A DNA stretch of 64,000 bases from UBA10205 sp035289625 (GTDB lineage Archaea; Iainarchaeota; Iainarchaeia; Iainarchaeales; Iainarchaeaceae), in assembly GCA_035289625.1 (NCBI GenBank), contig DATDWP010000028.1:1-64000 (forward strand), in the 5' to 3' direction. The translations under genes and the position numbers were made by a program. Below the pieces are notes generated by a model. It saw only the letters and a program-made list of their open reading frames with translations. It ran no database searches and had not been told where the DNA came from. Positions 9,082 to 17,541 of this stretch are shown piece after piece (the first letter of the stretch is position 1; each line of letters opens with the position of its first letter).

Positions 9082-9125
9082 GCGCCTCAAAGACCAGGCG
9101 CAGGAGTCGATGAAGGTCTTTTTTT
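9082..9125 (+). terminator. Alternative hairpins ending in a T-tract (terminator/attenuator-like)
   Basis: GCGCCT (9082-9087) can pair with AGGCGC (9096-9101). Alternatively AAAGACC (9089-9095) can pair with GGTCTTT (9115-9121), which runs into seven Ts. The first stem sequesters AAAGACC in its loop, so the two folds exclude each other. The element lies between a pilin gene and the prepilin peptidase gene. Terminator function is inference, because archaeal terminators usually need only a U-tract. Confidence 0.45.
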
Positions 9126-9170
9126 GCAGCTACTTAAAGCCTTATTAAGCGCAACCAACTTATTCAACTA

Positions 9171-10304
9171 ATGCAACTATTCCCCGCAGTGTATGTTCTG
9201 GTTTCAACCCTTGCGCTTCTTGTGGCAACCTATACCGACCTCAAAAGCAGAATTGTCCCAAACACTTTAGTATATGGGCTTGCTATTATCGGAATTTTAC
9301 TAAAAGTAACAGAATCATATTTTGTAGGAACATTTGAGCCGCTTGTGCTCTCAGCGCAAGGAGTTGCAATAGCATTCATTGCATCCTACGCACTATACAA
9401 ACTCGGGGTGTGGGCAGGAGGCGATGTCAAACTTGTCAGTTGCCTTGCAATACTAAACCCAATAAATTATTCATTAATAGCAACCGAACTTGCGCTACAA
9501 TATCCCCTCACTGCAATTACTCTTCCAATATTTGCAATAACCCTTATCATCTACTCAACATTTGCAGTGCTCCCTATTGGATTTGTAATGACAATTACAG
9601 CAGCTCTAAAGAGCAAAGAAATACTCTCAAACACAATATCGCAAGTAGTAAAAAAGTGGAAACAACTGCTTGGGACCTGCCTTGCACTTGCAGGAGCGCA
9701 AATTGTTTTGCAATATTTTAGAGTAAGTGAATTTGCCATATTCCCCCTACTAATTGCAATAGTGTTCTTGCCAAAAGAGCTGCGAACCGGGGCAACAATT
9801 TCACTAGCGGTTGCCGGCGCAATAATAGGCTTGCAATCTTTTATTTACAATTCACTAACAATTGCCCTGCCACTGATGGTCGGATATGGGCTTTTTTTAC
9901 TATATTCAAATAGCAAAGAGGGCGCATTCAAAGAAACTATTGAAACTCAAAAACTAGAGGAAGGGATGGTTGTTGATAGCTATATTGTGGAAGATGACGG
10001 AAAAATAGAGTATGTAAAGGGGCCTTCAATAAAAACAGTTATAAAGCAGTTAATGGATAATAAGATGGAAAAAGGATTACTTGAAGATTTTAAAATAAAA
10101 GGAAAAGTTATAAGCGGCCCGAACCAAGCTGGCGGGATCAGTGAGGAGGATGCAAAAAAAATAAAGGAGGCGGCAAAAAAAGGCCTTGCACCAAAGACAA
10201 TTGTAATAAAGAAAACAATGGCTTTTGTGCCTGCAATACTATTCGCCTACATCGCGCTGCAGCTTAGCGGGGATATTTTATGGAACGTTCTTTTTTATCG
10301 CTAA
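9171..10304 (+). CDS. A24-family prepilin peptidase (class III signal peptidase)
   Basis: The 377-residue membrane aspartic protease should cut the class III signal peptides of the surrounding pilins. The two catalytic aspartates are visible: D23 in TDLKSRIVPN, and D85 in GGDVK, the GxGD motif that matches FlaK/EppA/PibD. Multiple membrane helices span 1-235. A soluble segment of about 110 residues (240-350, rich in Lys/Glu/Gly) and a last helix follow. The extra soluble domain makes it longer than most archaeal prepilin peptidases, which are about 230 residues. The next pilin gene starts 25 nt inside its 3' end in another frame. Confidence 0.9.
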   Translation: MQLFPAVYVLVSTLALLVATYTDLKSRIVPNTLVYGLAIIGILLKVTESYFVGTFEPLVLSAQGVAIAFIASYALYKLGVWAGGDVKLVSCLAILNPINYSLIATELALQYPLTAITLPIFAITLIIYSTFAVLPIGFVMTITAALKSKEILSNTISQVVKKWKQLLGTCLALAGAQIVLQYFRVSEFAIFPLLIAIVFLPKELRTGATISLAVAGAIIGLQSFIYNSLTIALPLMVGYGLFLLYSNSKEGAFKETIETQKLEEGMVVDSYIVEDDGKIEYVKGPSIKTVIKQLMDNKMEKGLLEDFKIKGKVISGPNQAGGISEEDAKKIKEAAKKGLAPKTIVIKKTMAFVPAILFAYIALQLSGDILWNVLFYR

Positions 10305-10804
10305 ATTCAAAAGGCCAGGCAACAATTGAATTTTTACTGGTAATGATTGTTGCGCTCACCTACATTATTGTTGTAGTGCAGCCAAATGCCGACATTGCAG
10401 GATTTGCAGCAGAGGATGTTGCAAACATTTCAAAATTCAAATTATCAACCGAAAAGCTTGCAAATGCAATACAATATGTTTCGATTTCCGGGCAGGGAAC
10501 AAAAGAGAGCATGGTGTTCTTTTTACCAATCGGTTCAACCCTCTCCTGCACATCCCCTGCAAACCAACTCACAATAAATTATCCATTAAGATCAAAAGGC
10601 AGCACCGGGTGCTTTAATGATGATGACGCTGCAGGCAATGATCCTAACAATCTCAAGAACTGTAAAAAAATAATAAACCCCGGTGTTGATTTTAGCTGCA
10701 CCCCTTCAAGCGGGGTTGGAAGCGCGCAATCAACAAGTTCACGAACATATACAACATATGTGCAAAAAGATAGTGCCGGCACAATCAGCGTGCATTTCAC
10801 GTGA
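10280..10804 (+). CDS. Pilin-like protein, class III signal peptide
   Basis: The 174-residue protein starts inside the end of the peptidase gene. After a short leader it shows SKGQATIEFLLVMIVAL, a class III signal with Glu at the +5-type position. A hydrophobic helix to about residue 35 precedes an extracellular domain with four Cys, Ser/Thr-rich stretches and an Asp/Asn-rich loop. It is probably a minor pilin or adhesin-type subunit. Six nt separate it from the next pilin-like gene. Confidence 0.83.
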   Translation: MERSFLSLNSKGQATIEFLLVMIVALTYIIVVVQPNADIAGFAAEDVANISKFKLSTEKLANAIQYVSISGQGTKESMVFFLPIGSTLSCTSPANQLTINYPLRSKGSTGCFNDDDAAGNDPNNLKNCKKIINPGVDFSCTPSSGVGSAQSTSSRTYTTYVQKDSAGTISVHFT

Positions 10805-10810
10805 TATTTT

Positions 10811-11176
10811 ATGAAAGGGCAGGCTAGCATTGAAATAATATTCATAGTTTCTGTTGCAATAGTTCTCGCATTTTTTGTACTCTCAAAATTTGTATCGGTG
10901 CAAGATGATGTATTTGTTTCAGCAGCAATTCGCCAAGAACTAATCGGGCAGATTGAAAAACTTGATGCAAAATATGAACTTCAAGAAATCCACAGCAGTA
11001 TGTGCAGAGCAAACCCACGCGATATAATCAAAGTAGTGATTCTAATCCAGCCAACACCTAGCGGCCCTGACCAAAGTACACTAACTAGGACAACTACTGC
11101 TGCTGTGCAAAAAGTAACAGGACCTTCAAAGGATGTTACAGTAGCATACAATAACCTCGCAGCACTCGCCTGCTAG
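10811..11176 (+). CDS. Pilin-like protein, class III signal peptide
   Basis: The 121-residue protein begins MKGQASIEIIFIVSVAIVL, an almost leaderless class III signal in which the Glu of the IE pair is the +5-type residue. One membrane helix is followed by a mostly beta-type extracellular domain with two Cys. It is spaced 6 nt after the preceding pilin-like gene and clearly in the same transcript. Minor pilin is the likeliest role. Confidence 0.82.
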   Translation: MKGQASIEIIFIVSVAIVLAFFVLSKFVSVQDDVFVSAAIRQELIGQIEKLDAKYELQEIHSSMCRANPRDIIKVVILIQPTPSGPDQSTLTRTTTAAVQKVTGPSKDVTVAYNNLAALAC

Positions 11177-11223
11177 GCTCGTCAATCGTCGAATTTTTAA
11201 TACTTTTATTTCCTAATCCCTAA

Positions 11224-11571
11224 ATGGAACTGGGGGCAGTAAAATACGCAAGCCTTGCAATCGGCATAGCTGGCCTTTTACTCTTGGGATTTTTTAGCGG
11301 GGAAGAGAACCAAGAAATCAGCAAAATCGGAAAAGAGAGCATTGGCAAAAAAGTTAATCTTTCAGGAGTTATCAGAAACCTTGAAATAAGAAAAGGAAAT
11401 GCATTTTTCGAACTAGAAAACCAAGGAAGGCTGCAAGCTGTTTATTTTGGCCCAAAAAGAGAACAGCTCTTAATTTTACAAAACGGCACAAAAATATCAG
11501 TGCAGGGCACAATCTCACTCTACAAAAATAAGCTGCAAATAATAGCAAGAAGCGTGGGAAAAATTGATTGA
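11224..11571 (+). CDS. Membrane-anchored OB-fold-like protein
   Basis: The 115-residue protein has one N-terminal membrane helix (about 7-23) and a soluble domain of about 80 residues. The domain pattern (VNLSGVIRNLEIRKGNAFFELENQG, then KISVQGTISLYKNKLQIIA) is that of a small OB-fold barrel as in tRNA_anti-like or YdeI/BOF proteins. The ligand is unknown and may lie outside the membrane. Its end overlaps the next gene's TTG start, so the two are translationally coupled. The fold call is inference from strand pattern. Confidence 0.6.
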   Translation: MELGAVKYASLAIGIAGLLLLGFFSGEENQEISKIGKESIGKKVNLSGVIRNLEIRKGNAFFELENQGRLQAVYFGPKREQLLILQNGTKISVQGTISLYKNKLQIIARSVGKID

Positions 11572-12739
11572 ACAAATAACCTTTGCAATACTTGGAATAA
11601 TTGCAGGTACAATAACCGGGCTAATTCCGGGAATTCACTCAAACACTATTGCAATTGCTTCTTTGCACCTTCCATTGCAAAACCCACAAGGGCTTGCAAT
11701 ATTTATTGTCACAATGAGCATTACAAATTCAATTGTGGATTCGATCCCCTCAATATTTTTAGGAGCCCCTTCAGAAGAGAGCTCAATAAATCTTCTCCCC
11801 GGGCATCGCATGCTGCTTGCAGGCAGAGGACTTGAAGCACTCTCACTTTGCACATTTAGTTCACTTTGCACATCACTTTTTTCGCTCCTTCTTTTGCCGA
11901 TCTTTTTTATAATGGCAACAAATTACACTGAAGAGCTAAATTCAGTAATACCTAGCCTAATTGCCCTGACCACTATTCTAATGCTATTGCATGAGAAAAA
12001 TAAAATAGCGGCTCTCATTGTAATTGCACTCTCAGCTTCACTTGGAGTAGTTGCGCTCGGTGCCGGAATTTCCGATCCGCTCTTTGCGCTAATTAGCGGT
12101 TTTTTTGGATTTAGCAGCCTTGCAGAATCAATATTTTCAAAGACAAAAATCCCAATCCAAAAAAAGCAGAGGGCAAGAAAAGAAAAATTGCAAAGCGGTT
12201 TTTTGCCGGCTGCAATATCAGGTGCGCTTGCACTATTTCCCGGAATCGGCCCGGCACAGGCAGCAACAATTGCTGGGGCAGTTTTTTCAAAGCGGTTAAG
12301 CGGCAAGGGATATCTTATGCTAACATCAGGAGTAAATAGCGCAAATTTACTGGTTGGCATTCTAATGCTCTTTGCCCTTGAAAAAAGCAGAACCGGAATG
12401 GCTGCATCTATTGCACAAATCATTGAACTTGACAGCACAACACTTTTCATTCTCCTTGCCGCTGCAATAAGTGCTGTTGGATTTGCCTGCGCAATAGTTG
12501 AAATTCTTGCAAAACCATCAATTGCACTTTTACAAAAAATAAATTACCCGCTAGCTAGCGCGGGAATAGCAATATTTCTAATATGCCTTGTTACCCTCTT
12601 TTGCGGCCCTCTTGGGCTGCTTGCTAGCATTAGCGCGTGCGCTATAGGGATTTTTGGGATAAATTCAAAAGTGCAGCGCAGCCAGTGTATGGCATTTTTG
12701 CTCCTGCCCACATTTTTAATATATCTTGGAATTGCATAG
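11564..12739 (+). CDS. TctA-like (DUF112) multi-pass membrane permease
   Basis: The 391-residue protein is almost entirely hydrophobic, with about ten predicted helices. The N-terminal GLIPGIHSNT motif and a repeat-like GALALFPGIGPAQAATIAG motif at about 218-237 match the paired motifs of TctA-type tripartite tricarboxylate transporter permeases and their archaeal DUF112 relatives. No TctB or TctC partner is nearby, as is usual for the archaeal members. The start is a TTG overlapping the OB-fold gene (TTGATTGA). The substrate is unknown. Confidence 0.75.
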   Translation: MIEQITFAILGIIAGTITGLIPGIHSNTIAIASLHLPLQNPQGLAIFIVTMSITNSIVDSIPSIFLGAPSEESSINLLPGHRMLLAGRGLEALSLCTFSSLCTSLFSLLLLPIFFIMATNYTEELNSVIPSLIALTTILMLLHEKNKIAALIVIALSASLGVVALGAGISDPLFALISGFFGFSSLAESIFSKTKIPIQKKQRARKEKLQSGFLPAAISGALALFPGIGPAQAATIAGAVFSKRLSGKGYLMLTSGVNSANLLVGILMLFALEKSRTGMAASIAQIIELDSTTLFILLAAAISAVGFACAIVEILAKPSIALLQKINYPLASAGIAIFLICLVTLFCGPLGLLASISACAIGIFGINSKVQRSQCMAFLLLPTFLIYLGIA

Positions 12740-12878
12740 ATGCAAACCAAAAAAACAAGCCCTACAACGCCCATAAATGATTTCAAGCCCATAAATTTAG
12801 AGGCCGGACAAGTCAGACTAGGCCTAGTAGGTTTGAATGCCCCATAACTTTTAAATCCGATTGAGAAGTAAATCTTGT

Positions 12879-13241
12879 ATGTACCAAATAAAGCGCCTTA
12901 CAATTGAATCAATAATAATTGCCGCAAAAAATACCTACCCACTTGAATTTTTCTCAATGCTTGGTGGAAAAAACAAAACAATCGAAGAACTTGTGGTTGT
13001 ACCTGCAACTTTTGGGGAAAATTACTCATCATATAGACCAGATCTAATTCCATTTGACCAGGCAATAATTGGCACAATACACTCCCACCCATCTATCTAC
13101 AATCACCCATCGGAAGCAGACCTTGATTCATTTGAAAAATTCGGGCAAGTGCATCTTATCATCAGCTACCCATACGAATTAAATACGGTCCGCGCTTTTG
13201 ATAATAAGGGCAAAAAAATCACCCTGAAAGTGATAGAATGA
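12879..13241 (+). CDS. JAMM/MPN-domain metalloprotease-like protein
   Basis: The 120-residue, single-domain protein contains the complete JAMM zinc motif H68-x-H70-x7-S78-x2-D81 (HSHPSIYNHPSEAD) with upstream E23 as the likely catalytic Glu. Stand-alone archaeal JAMM proteins can act as deSAMPylating isopeptidases (HvJAMM1-type), but some act on other small substrates. I chose the ATG at 12879, which follows a TTTTAAATC promoter-like element by about 30 nt, over a TTG 18 nt earlier. Its stop overlaps the ATG of gpmA (ATGA). No ubiquitin-like protein gene is visible nearby. Confidence 0.85.
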   Translation: MYQIKRLTIESIIIAAKNTYPLEFFSMLGGKNKTIEELVVVPATFGENYSSYRPDLIPFDQAIIGTIHSHPSIYNHPSEADLDSFEKFGQVHLIISYPYELNTVRAFDNKGKKITLKVIE

Positions 13242-13921
13242 CTAAGCTTGTTCTGGTGCGCCATGGAGAGAGCTTGTGGAATCTTGAAAACAGGTTCACC
13301 GGGTGGATCGATATTGACCTATCCGAAAAAGGAATTGAAGAGTGCAAAAGGTGCGCGCAAATACTTCTCAAAAACAACTACAAATTTGACACAGTTTACA
13401 CTTCCGTACTAAAAAGGGCAATACATAGCGCCTCGATAATACTTGGCACAATGGATCTTAGGGTGCCAATAATTGAAAACTGGCGCTTAAATGAGAGGCA
13501 CTACGGAGCGCTTGCCGGGCTAAATAAACAAGAGATGCGGAAAAAACACGGAGAGAACCAGGTCTTTATGTGGAGAAGAAGCTATGACATTGCCCCTCCT
13601 GCACTTGGAAAAAATGACCCAAACCCTGCAAAAGACCCAAGGTATAAATCATTAAAAAAAAGTGAAATACCTCTCACCGAGAGTCTCAAAGATACTGTAG
13701 ATCGAGTTATACCTTACTGGAAATCTGAACTTGCCCCTGCCTTAAAGAGCGGAAAGAGCATACTAATTTGTGCCCACGGAAATAGCATTCGCGCGCTAAT
13801 AAAACATATTGACAAAATTTCAAATGAAGAGATACCAAAACTAGAAATCCCCACAGGAAAACCACTTGTATATGAATTTGGGAAAAACCTAAAACCTATA
13901 AAACATTACTATCTGGAATAG
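13238..13921 (+). CDS. gpmA: 2,3-bisphosphoglycerate-dependent phosphoglycerate mutase
   Basis: The 227-residue glycolytic enzyme interconverts 3- and 2-phosphoglycerate. It shows the phosphohistidine motif LVRHGESLWN at 6-15, FTGWIDIDLSEKG, RLNERHYGAL with the catalytic Glu, and the second His in CAHGNSIRAL. Length and motif order fit bacterial dPGM. Archaea usually use the cofactor-independent enzyme, so this is a less common choice and probably an ancient transfer. It overlaps the JAMM gene by 4 nt. Confidence 0.95.
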   Translation: MTKLVLVRHGESLWNLENRFTGWIDIDLSEKGIEECKRCAQILLKNNYKFDTVYTSVLKRAIHSASIILGTMDLRVPIIENWRLNERHYGALAGLNKQEMRKKHGENQVFMWRRSYDIAPPALGKNDPNPAKDPRYKSLKKSEIPLTESLKDTVDRVIPYWKSELAPALKSGKSILICAHGNSIRALIKHIDKISNEEIPKLEIPTGKPLVYEFGKNLKPIKHYYLE

Positions 13922-13962
13922 CGGCGCAAGCTTTATCAATAAGAAAAACCTATAAAGTAAAA

Positions 13963-14373
13963 ATGCACTCAGACGGCCAGACAAGTATTGACCTGCTACT
14001 TACATTCATGGTCGCGCTTGTACTTTTCTCATTTCTGAGCGTACATTTTGATGATCTTAGCTCTCAAATAGAGGAGGAATCAAAAAGAAACTCCGCCAAA
14101 TCAATACTGCTTGATGCATACGCTACTATAGGATCGGTAAAAGCGTACTCATTGCGAGATGTGGAGTACACATCCCCCACACTTAAAATTGCCCAAACCC
14201 AAGAGTTGCTCAATTGCCGAATAAGCATAAACCCCGGAGCATCTACACTACAAGTAACATCAACTACACTACCATCACCCGTGGAATACAGAAGCATTGA
14301 CCTAACAGGCGTGACATTTTCTGCACAAAGTTTTGACTGCGGCAGCAGAATAACCATAAGCGCAAACACGTGA
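13963..14373 (+). CDS. Pilin-like secreted protein (TASIDLLL-type signal)
   Basis: The 136-residue protein begins MHSDGQTSIDLLLTFMVAL, like the class III signals nearby but with Asp in place of the usual Glu. A hydrophobic helix to about 27 and a long heptad-like segment (DDLSSQIEEESKRN) precede a Ser/Thr-rich domain with two Cys. A TATAAAG element (13951-13957) about 12 nt upstream is too close for a leaderless start, so the real promoter may lie earlier. It heads a run of four related genes and is probably a minor pilin or pseudopilin. Confidence 0.75.
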   Translation: MHSDGQTSIDLLLTFMVALVLFSFLSVHFDDLSSQIEEESKRNSAKSILLDAYATIGSVKAYSLRDVEYTSPTLKIAQTQELLNCRISINPGASTLQVTSTTLPSPVEYRSIDLTGVTFSAQSFDCGSRITISANT

Positions 14374-14377
14374 GACA

Positions 14378-14911
14378 ATGACAAAAATGCAAAAAGGCCA
14401 GATATTTTCAATCGATTTTTTGATAGCGGCAACACTCACAGTTCTTGCAATTGGCCTTCTTCTCGGATATTATGAAACAGCAGCAACTTATGAAAAAGAA
14501 ACCAGAATGAAAAATGAGTTCACTGCAATAGCCCTAAATGCGAGTTCAATACTACTTGAAAAAAACCCCTGCATTCGAAGCGCTGGATTTAGTTCACAAG
14601 GATATAATGTTACTGGCTGCTCTGAGGAGACAAATTTTAATAATTTCTCCAAAACGCAGCTCATGATACCTACTGGATTTAATTGCTACATCCACTGGGA
14701 AGGCCCTGACCCTTACAATGGGACACTGGGTGGCTGCAATCAAACGGACCCCGGGACAACCCCATTAGACATTGTATCAATACAAAGGCCATTTGTCTCC
14801 CCACCACTCTCAACCGGCCTAACAAAGGCAGGTTATGAAAAATGCATTGAGGAAAATAATTGCCAGGATACTTACCTAGAATTCACACTCACGGTGAAAA
14901 TATGGAAATGA
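14378..14911 (+). CDS. Pilin-like secreted protein
   Basis: The protein has 177 residues. QKGQIFSIDFLIAATLTVLAIGLLLG at 5-30 is a class III-like signal with Asp at the acidic position and one membrane helix. The remaining domain is Asn/Thr-rich with about seven Cys, several in NxT/NxS sequons that could be glycosylated. It is spaced 4 nt after the previous gene and its stop overlaps the next ATG (ATGA). The cysteine-rich domain suggests a disulfide-stabilised extracellular subunit. Confidence 0.75.
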   Translation: MTKMQKGQIFSIDFLIAATLTVLAIGLLLGYYETAATYEKETRMKNEFTAIALNASSILLEKNPCIRSAGFSSQGYNVTGCSEETNFNNFSKTQLMIPTGFNCYIHWEGPDPYNGTLGGCNQTDPGTTPLDIVSIQRPFVSPPLSTGLTKAGYEKCIEENNCQDTYLEFTLTVKIWK

Positions 14912-15192
14912 AAGGGATAATATTCACAATAGATGCAGGGCTTGCAATTGCAATAGTGATAATGACACTTGCAGCAATTGCCGCGCTCAGTTTCTCAGGA
15001 TCTGGCGACGCTGCAACCAAAGGGCTTCTTTTCTACAAATCAGCAGATGATGCTGTGCAAAAATATTTAGATAACAGTACTAGACCCGAGCCAGATGTTA
15101 GCGGAAACAATGTCCACTGCTATCAATTATACGGATATGCAGGAGATGGAACTGTCAACGAAAAGGTGGAGATATGCCAAAAAGCGGGATAA
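14908..15192 (+). CDS. Pilin-like secreted protein
   Basis: I take the ATG in the ATGA overlap with the previous gene, giving 94 residues. An ATG six bases earlier is equally possible. The start MKGIIFTIDAGLAIAIVIM again has Asp in the acidic position and a hydrophobic helix. A short polar domain with two Cys follows. The 3' end overlaps the next gene by 19 nt, so the four genes from 13963 form a compact block of paralogue-like secreted subunits. Confidence 0.72.
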   Translation: MKGIIFTIDAGLAIAIVIMTLAAIAALSFSGSGDAATKGLLFYKSADDAVQKYLDNSTRPEPDVSGNNVHCYQLYGYAGDGTVNEKVEICQKAG

Positions 15193-15695
15193 AGGGAACA
15201 ATTGCAGCAGTAGTTGCGGCCGGCGCAATGATACTTATCATATTCACATTCAATATATCGCTCTCCGGGGAAAATAACAATGAGACATTTACCAAAATAC
15301 AGCTTGCAAGGGATAATTCCCTAAAAACCGAGAACATAATAAGGCTACTTGACAAAGCCACAGCCGACGGATACTACGACAGGTTAGACATTTCATGCAA
15401 TTCATCAGATTCAAGTCTTGTAAATAGCTATTTCACCCAAGTAATATCAAATACAACCCAGGGCTCTGTTGGAAAGGAGACATTCAAATGCACATTCACA
15501 TCAGGCCCTAGTTTTAATGCGCCTAATCTTACGGCAAGCGGGACACTTGAATGCACATCCAAGATAGGAGACTTTACAACAAAGCATCGCAGGTTTTTTT
15601 CATTTGATAAGACTGCGGTCTCTAGTGGTGGAGCGTGCACAATAATAGATGCTATCTCAGGATGCATGGAGCAGCCAACATTTAGCTGCCCTTAA
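15174..15695 (+). CDS. Secreted, membrane-anchored pilin-like protein
   Basis: The 173-residue protein starts MPKSGIKGTIAAVVAAGAMILIIFTF, a positively charged leader and hydrophobic helix, but lacks the acidic residue of the class III signals beside it. The extracellular part is Thr/Ser/Asn-rich with six Cys and many N-glycosylation sequons. It is the last gene of the block and ends 14 nt inside the convergent asnB gene. It may be a pseudopilin or an accessory protein anchored by an uncleaved helix. Confidence 0.68.
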   Translation: MPKSGIKGTIAAVVAAGAMILIIFTFNISLSGENNNETFTKIQLARDNSLKTENIIRLLDKATADGYYDRLDISCNSSDSSLVNSYFTQVISNTTQGSVGKETFKCTFTSGPSFNAPNLTASGTLECTSKIGDFTTKHRRFFSFDKTAVSSGGACTIIDAISGCMEQPTFSCP

Positions 15696-17100
15696 ATAAT
15701 TTTGAAACAATCTTTTGCGACCCTGACCCATACTGCATTGCCTTCTTCGGTTTCATTGCAATAGAAGATGGGACCCCAAAAAGTACTGCAAGTTCTCTTA
15801 TGGGGGCTTTTCGCAACCCATCATTTGCAGAAAGAATTTTTTGTGAAGGCTCAATTGCCATTGCCTTTTGCAAAAAATTTAGTGAGAGCAAAGGAACCCT
15901 CAATTCTAGCGAATTTGCAGCAAACACCAAATCATCCCTATAAAGATTTCTAGACCACATGCGCATTAGTGAAACCCAAATCTGCTCTTCAACTCCGGTA
16001 TAGCCCTTCTCTTTGAGAACTGAGAGATAATTTGAGTAACCTGCAAATACCTCATCGCTTCCTTGCCCGCAAAAAACTACTTTATAGCCATCTTGCGCAA
16101 TTCTTTTAGCGCAGGCTAGCTCCGGGACAGCAAGGGCTATTTGCATCTCATCAAAAAATGAGAGTATTTTTACCGATTCAAGTGCAAGTTTCTGGATATC
16201 TTTTTGCGACATCACAATTTTTACCAATGGAAGGCCTAGCTCTTTTGCTGCTATTTGCGCGCTTTTTAAATCATAACTCCCTTTAGTTCCTGCAACATAG
16301 AGCTTTGTATTTTTTACTTTTTGGGAAACTGCACGCGCAACAAGAGACGAATCCACCCCTCCACTAAAAATCACTGCAGCAGACTCTAACCCATCACACT
16401 GCATCGCAATTGTTTTTTCAAATTCGTTTTTTAGGGAATTGATAGACTGTATTTGCGGAGCTGATTTTTTAAAATCTTCAAGAGTGAAAATTTTTTTAAC
16501 CTGTAAACCTGACTCTGAAATTTCAAGTACATGTCCCGGTTCAAGAGGCCGTGGAAATAGGATATCAATTTTCATCAAAGCTGCAGGCTCTGAAGCAAAG
16601 GCTGCACAAGAACCATTCTCCCCATACCAGAGCGGCTTAAATCCCACTGGATCGCGGAATGCGTACAATTTTTTCCCGTGCAAAATTCCAACTGCATACT
16701 CTCCAATTGCTTTTTGCATAAATTCCAAAAGCGCAGAATCAAAATCAATCTTTAACTTTTCATCAAAAAATCTTGCAATCACCTCTGAATCTGAAACTAG
16801 AGGTTTTGCGGAAGGATTCAAATCTTTGTAGTTGTAGATCTGGCCATTGTGCGAAATTGAAATATCACCAGAACTAAGTGGTTGGATCCCATATCCGGTA
16901 GTTGAGAGAAGGCAATGAGCAAGAGCTAAATTAGAAGATGGAAGGGGAAGAAGAGCTTTTGTGGATTTTGCTTTTCTTTGATCATTTGGTGTTTTTATGC
17001 CAAATGCTTCTGGGCCTCTGTGCAAAAGGCTGCATATGAGCTTGTGGGCGAGCATGGGCGCATCCGAGCGCTTTGAATAAACCCCTATAACAGAACACAT
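15682..17100 (-). CDS. asnB: Glutamine-hydrolysing asparagine synthetase, AsnB-type
   Basis: The 472-residue protein has an N-terminal class II glutaminase domain starting with the catalytic Cys2 (MCSVIGVYSKR) and the HRGPEAFG motif at 27-34. A C-terminal ATP pyrophosphatase domain carries FSGGVDSSL near 247. It would make asparagine from aspartate with glutamine as ammonia donor. The family is also used for other amidotransfers. The length is slightly below E. coli AsnB (554), with a trimmed C-terminus. It is convergent with the pilin block, overlapping it by 14 nt. Confidence 0.92.
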   Translation of the reverse strand: MCSVIGVYSKRSDAPMLAHKLICSLLHRGPEAFGIKTPNDQRKAKSTKALLPLPSSNLALAHCLLSTTGYGIQPLSSGDISISHNGQIYNYKDLNPSAKPLVSDSEVIARFFDEKLKIDFDSALLEFMQKAIGEYAVGILHGKKLYAFRDPVGFKPLWYGENGSCAAFASEPAALMKIDILFPRPLEPGHVLEISESGLQVKKIFTLEDFKKSAPQIQSINSLKNEFEKTIAMQCDGLESAAVIFSGGVDSSLVARAVSQKVKNTKLYVAGTKGSYDLKSAQIAAKELGLPLVKIVMSQKDIQKLALESVKILSFFDEMQIALAVPELACAKRIAQDGYKVVFCGQGSDEVFAGYSNYLSVLKEKGYTGVEEQIWVSLMRMWSRNLYRDDLVFAANSLELRVPLLSLNFLQKAMAIEPSQKILSANDGLRKAPIRELAVLFGVPSSIAMKPKKAMQYGSGSQKIVSKLFKGS

Positions 17101-17207
17101 AGAAGTGATTTAGCCTAATAAAGATTTAAGAAATAGAGAGCAGGCGCAAAAATGATCCATAATCTTTGCGGGGAGTTTAGCAATCTGCCTTAGAAAAACC
17201 AAAACAC

Positions 17208-17215
17208 TATATAAA
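17208..17215 (+). promoter_or_regulatory. TATA box, leaderless promoter
   Basis: TATATAAA begins 28 nt before the ATG at 17236. This is the spacing expected when transcription starts at the start codon. It supports the reality of the small gene that follows. Confidence 0.65.
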
Positions 17216-17235
17216 GAAGCCCAAAGAAACAAATT

Positions 17236-17472
17236 ATGAAAAGAAATATTTACGCTGCCCTACTAATTGGCACAATCCTAATAATCGGAGTATTATACAT
17301 CGAAGGGGTTTTGGGAAAATTCCCTTCACAAACAGAACAAAAAATACAAATGCAAATAACATCCGATGCGCTAACCGGGAGCGAAAATACCAGTGCTAAT
17401 GACTCTGAATCTGCCCACAAACAAATTGAACTAAAAAGCACAACTGACCATGAAATTTACTTAAAAACTTAA
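17236..17472 (+). CDS. Small membrane-anchored or secreted protein, unknown
   Basis: The 78-residue protein has a Lys/Arg start, a hydrophobic helix at about 7-24, and a polar Ser/Thr/Glu-rich tail ending in LKT. No family is recognised. A well-placed TATA box makes expression likely. It stands alone between divergent asnB and convergent abce1. The helix could be an uncleaved anchor or a signal peptide. Confidence 0.6.
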   Translation: MKRNIYAALLIGTILIIGVLYIEGVLGKFPSQTEQKIQMQITSDALTGSENTSANDSESAHKQIELKSTTDHEIYLKT

Positions 17473-17541
17473 AAATCCCTAATAGGCCTCTTCAGGGCTT
17501 AAGGGACTTCTGTGCTTTGGGTGTTTAGAACAAGGATGCGG

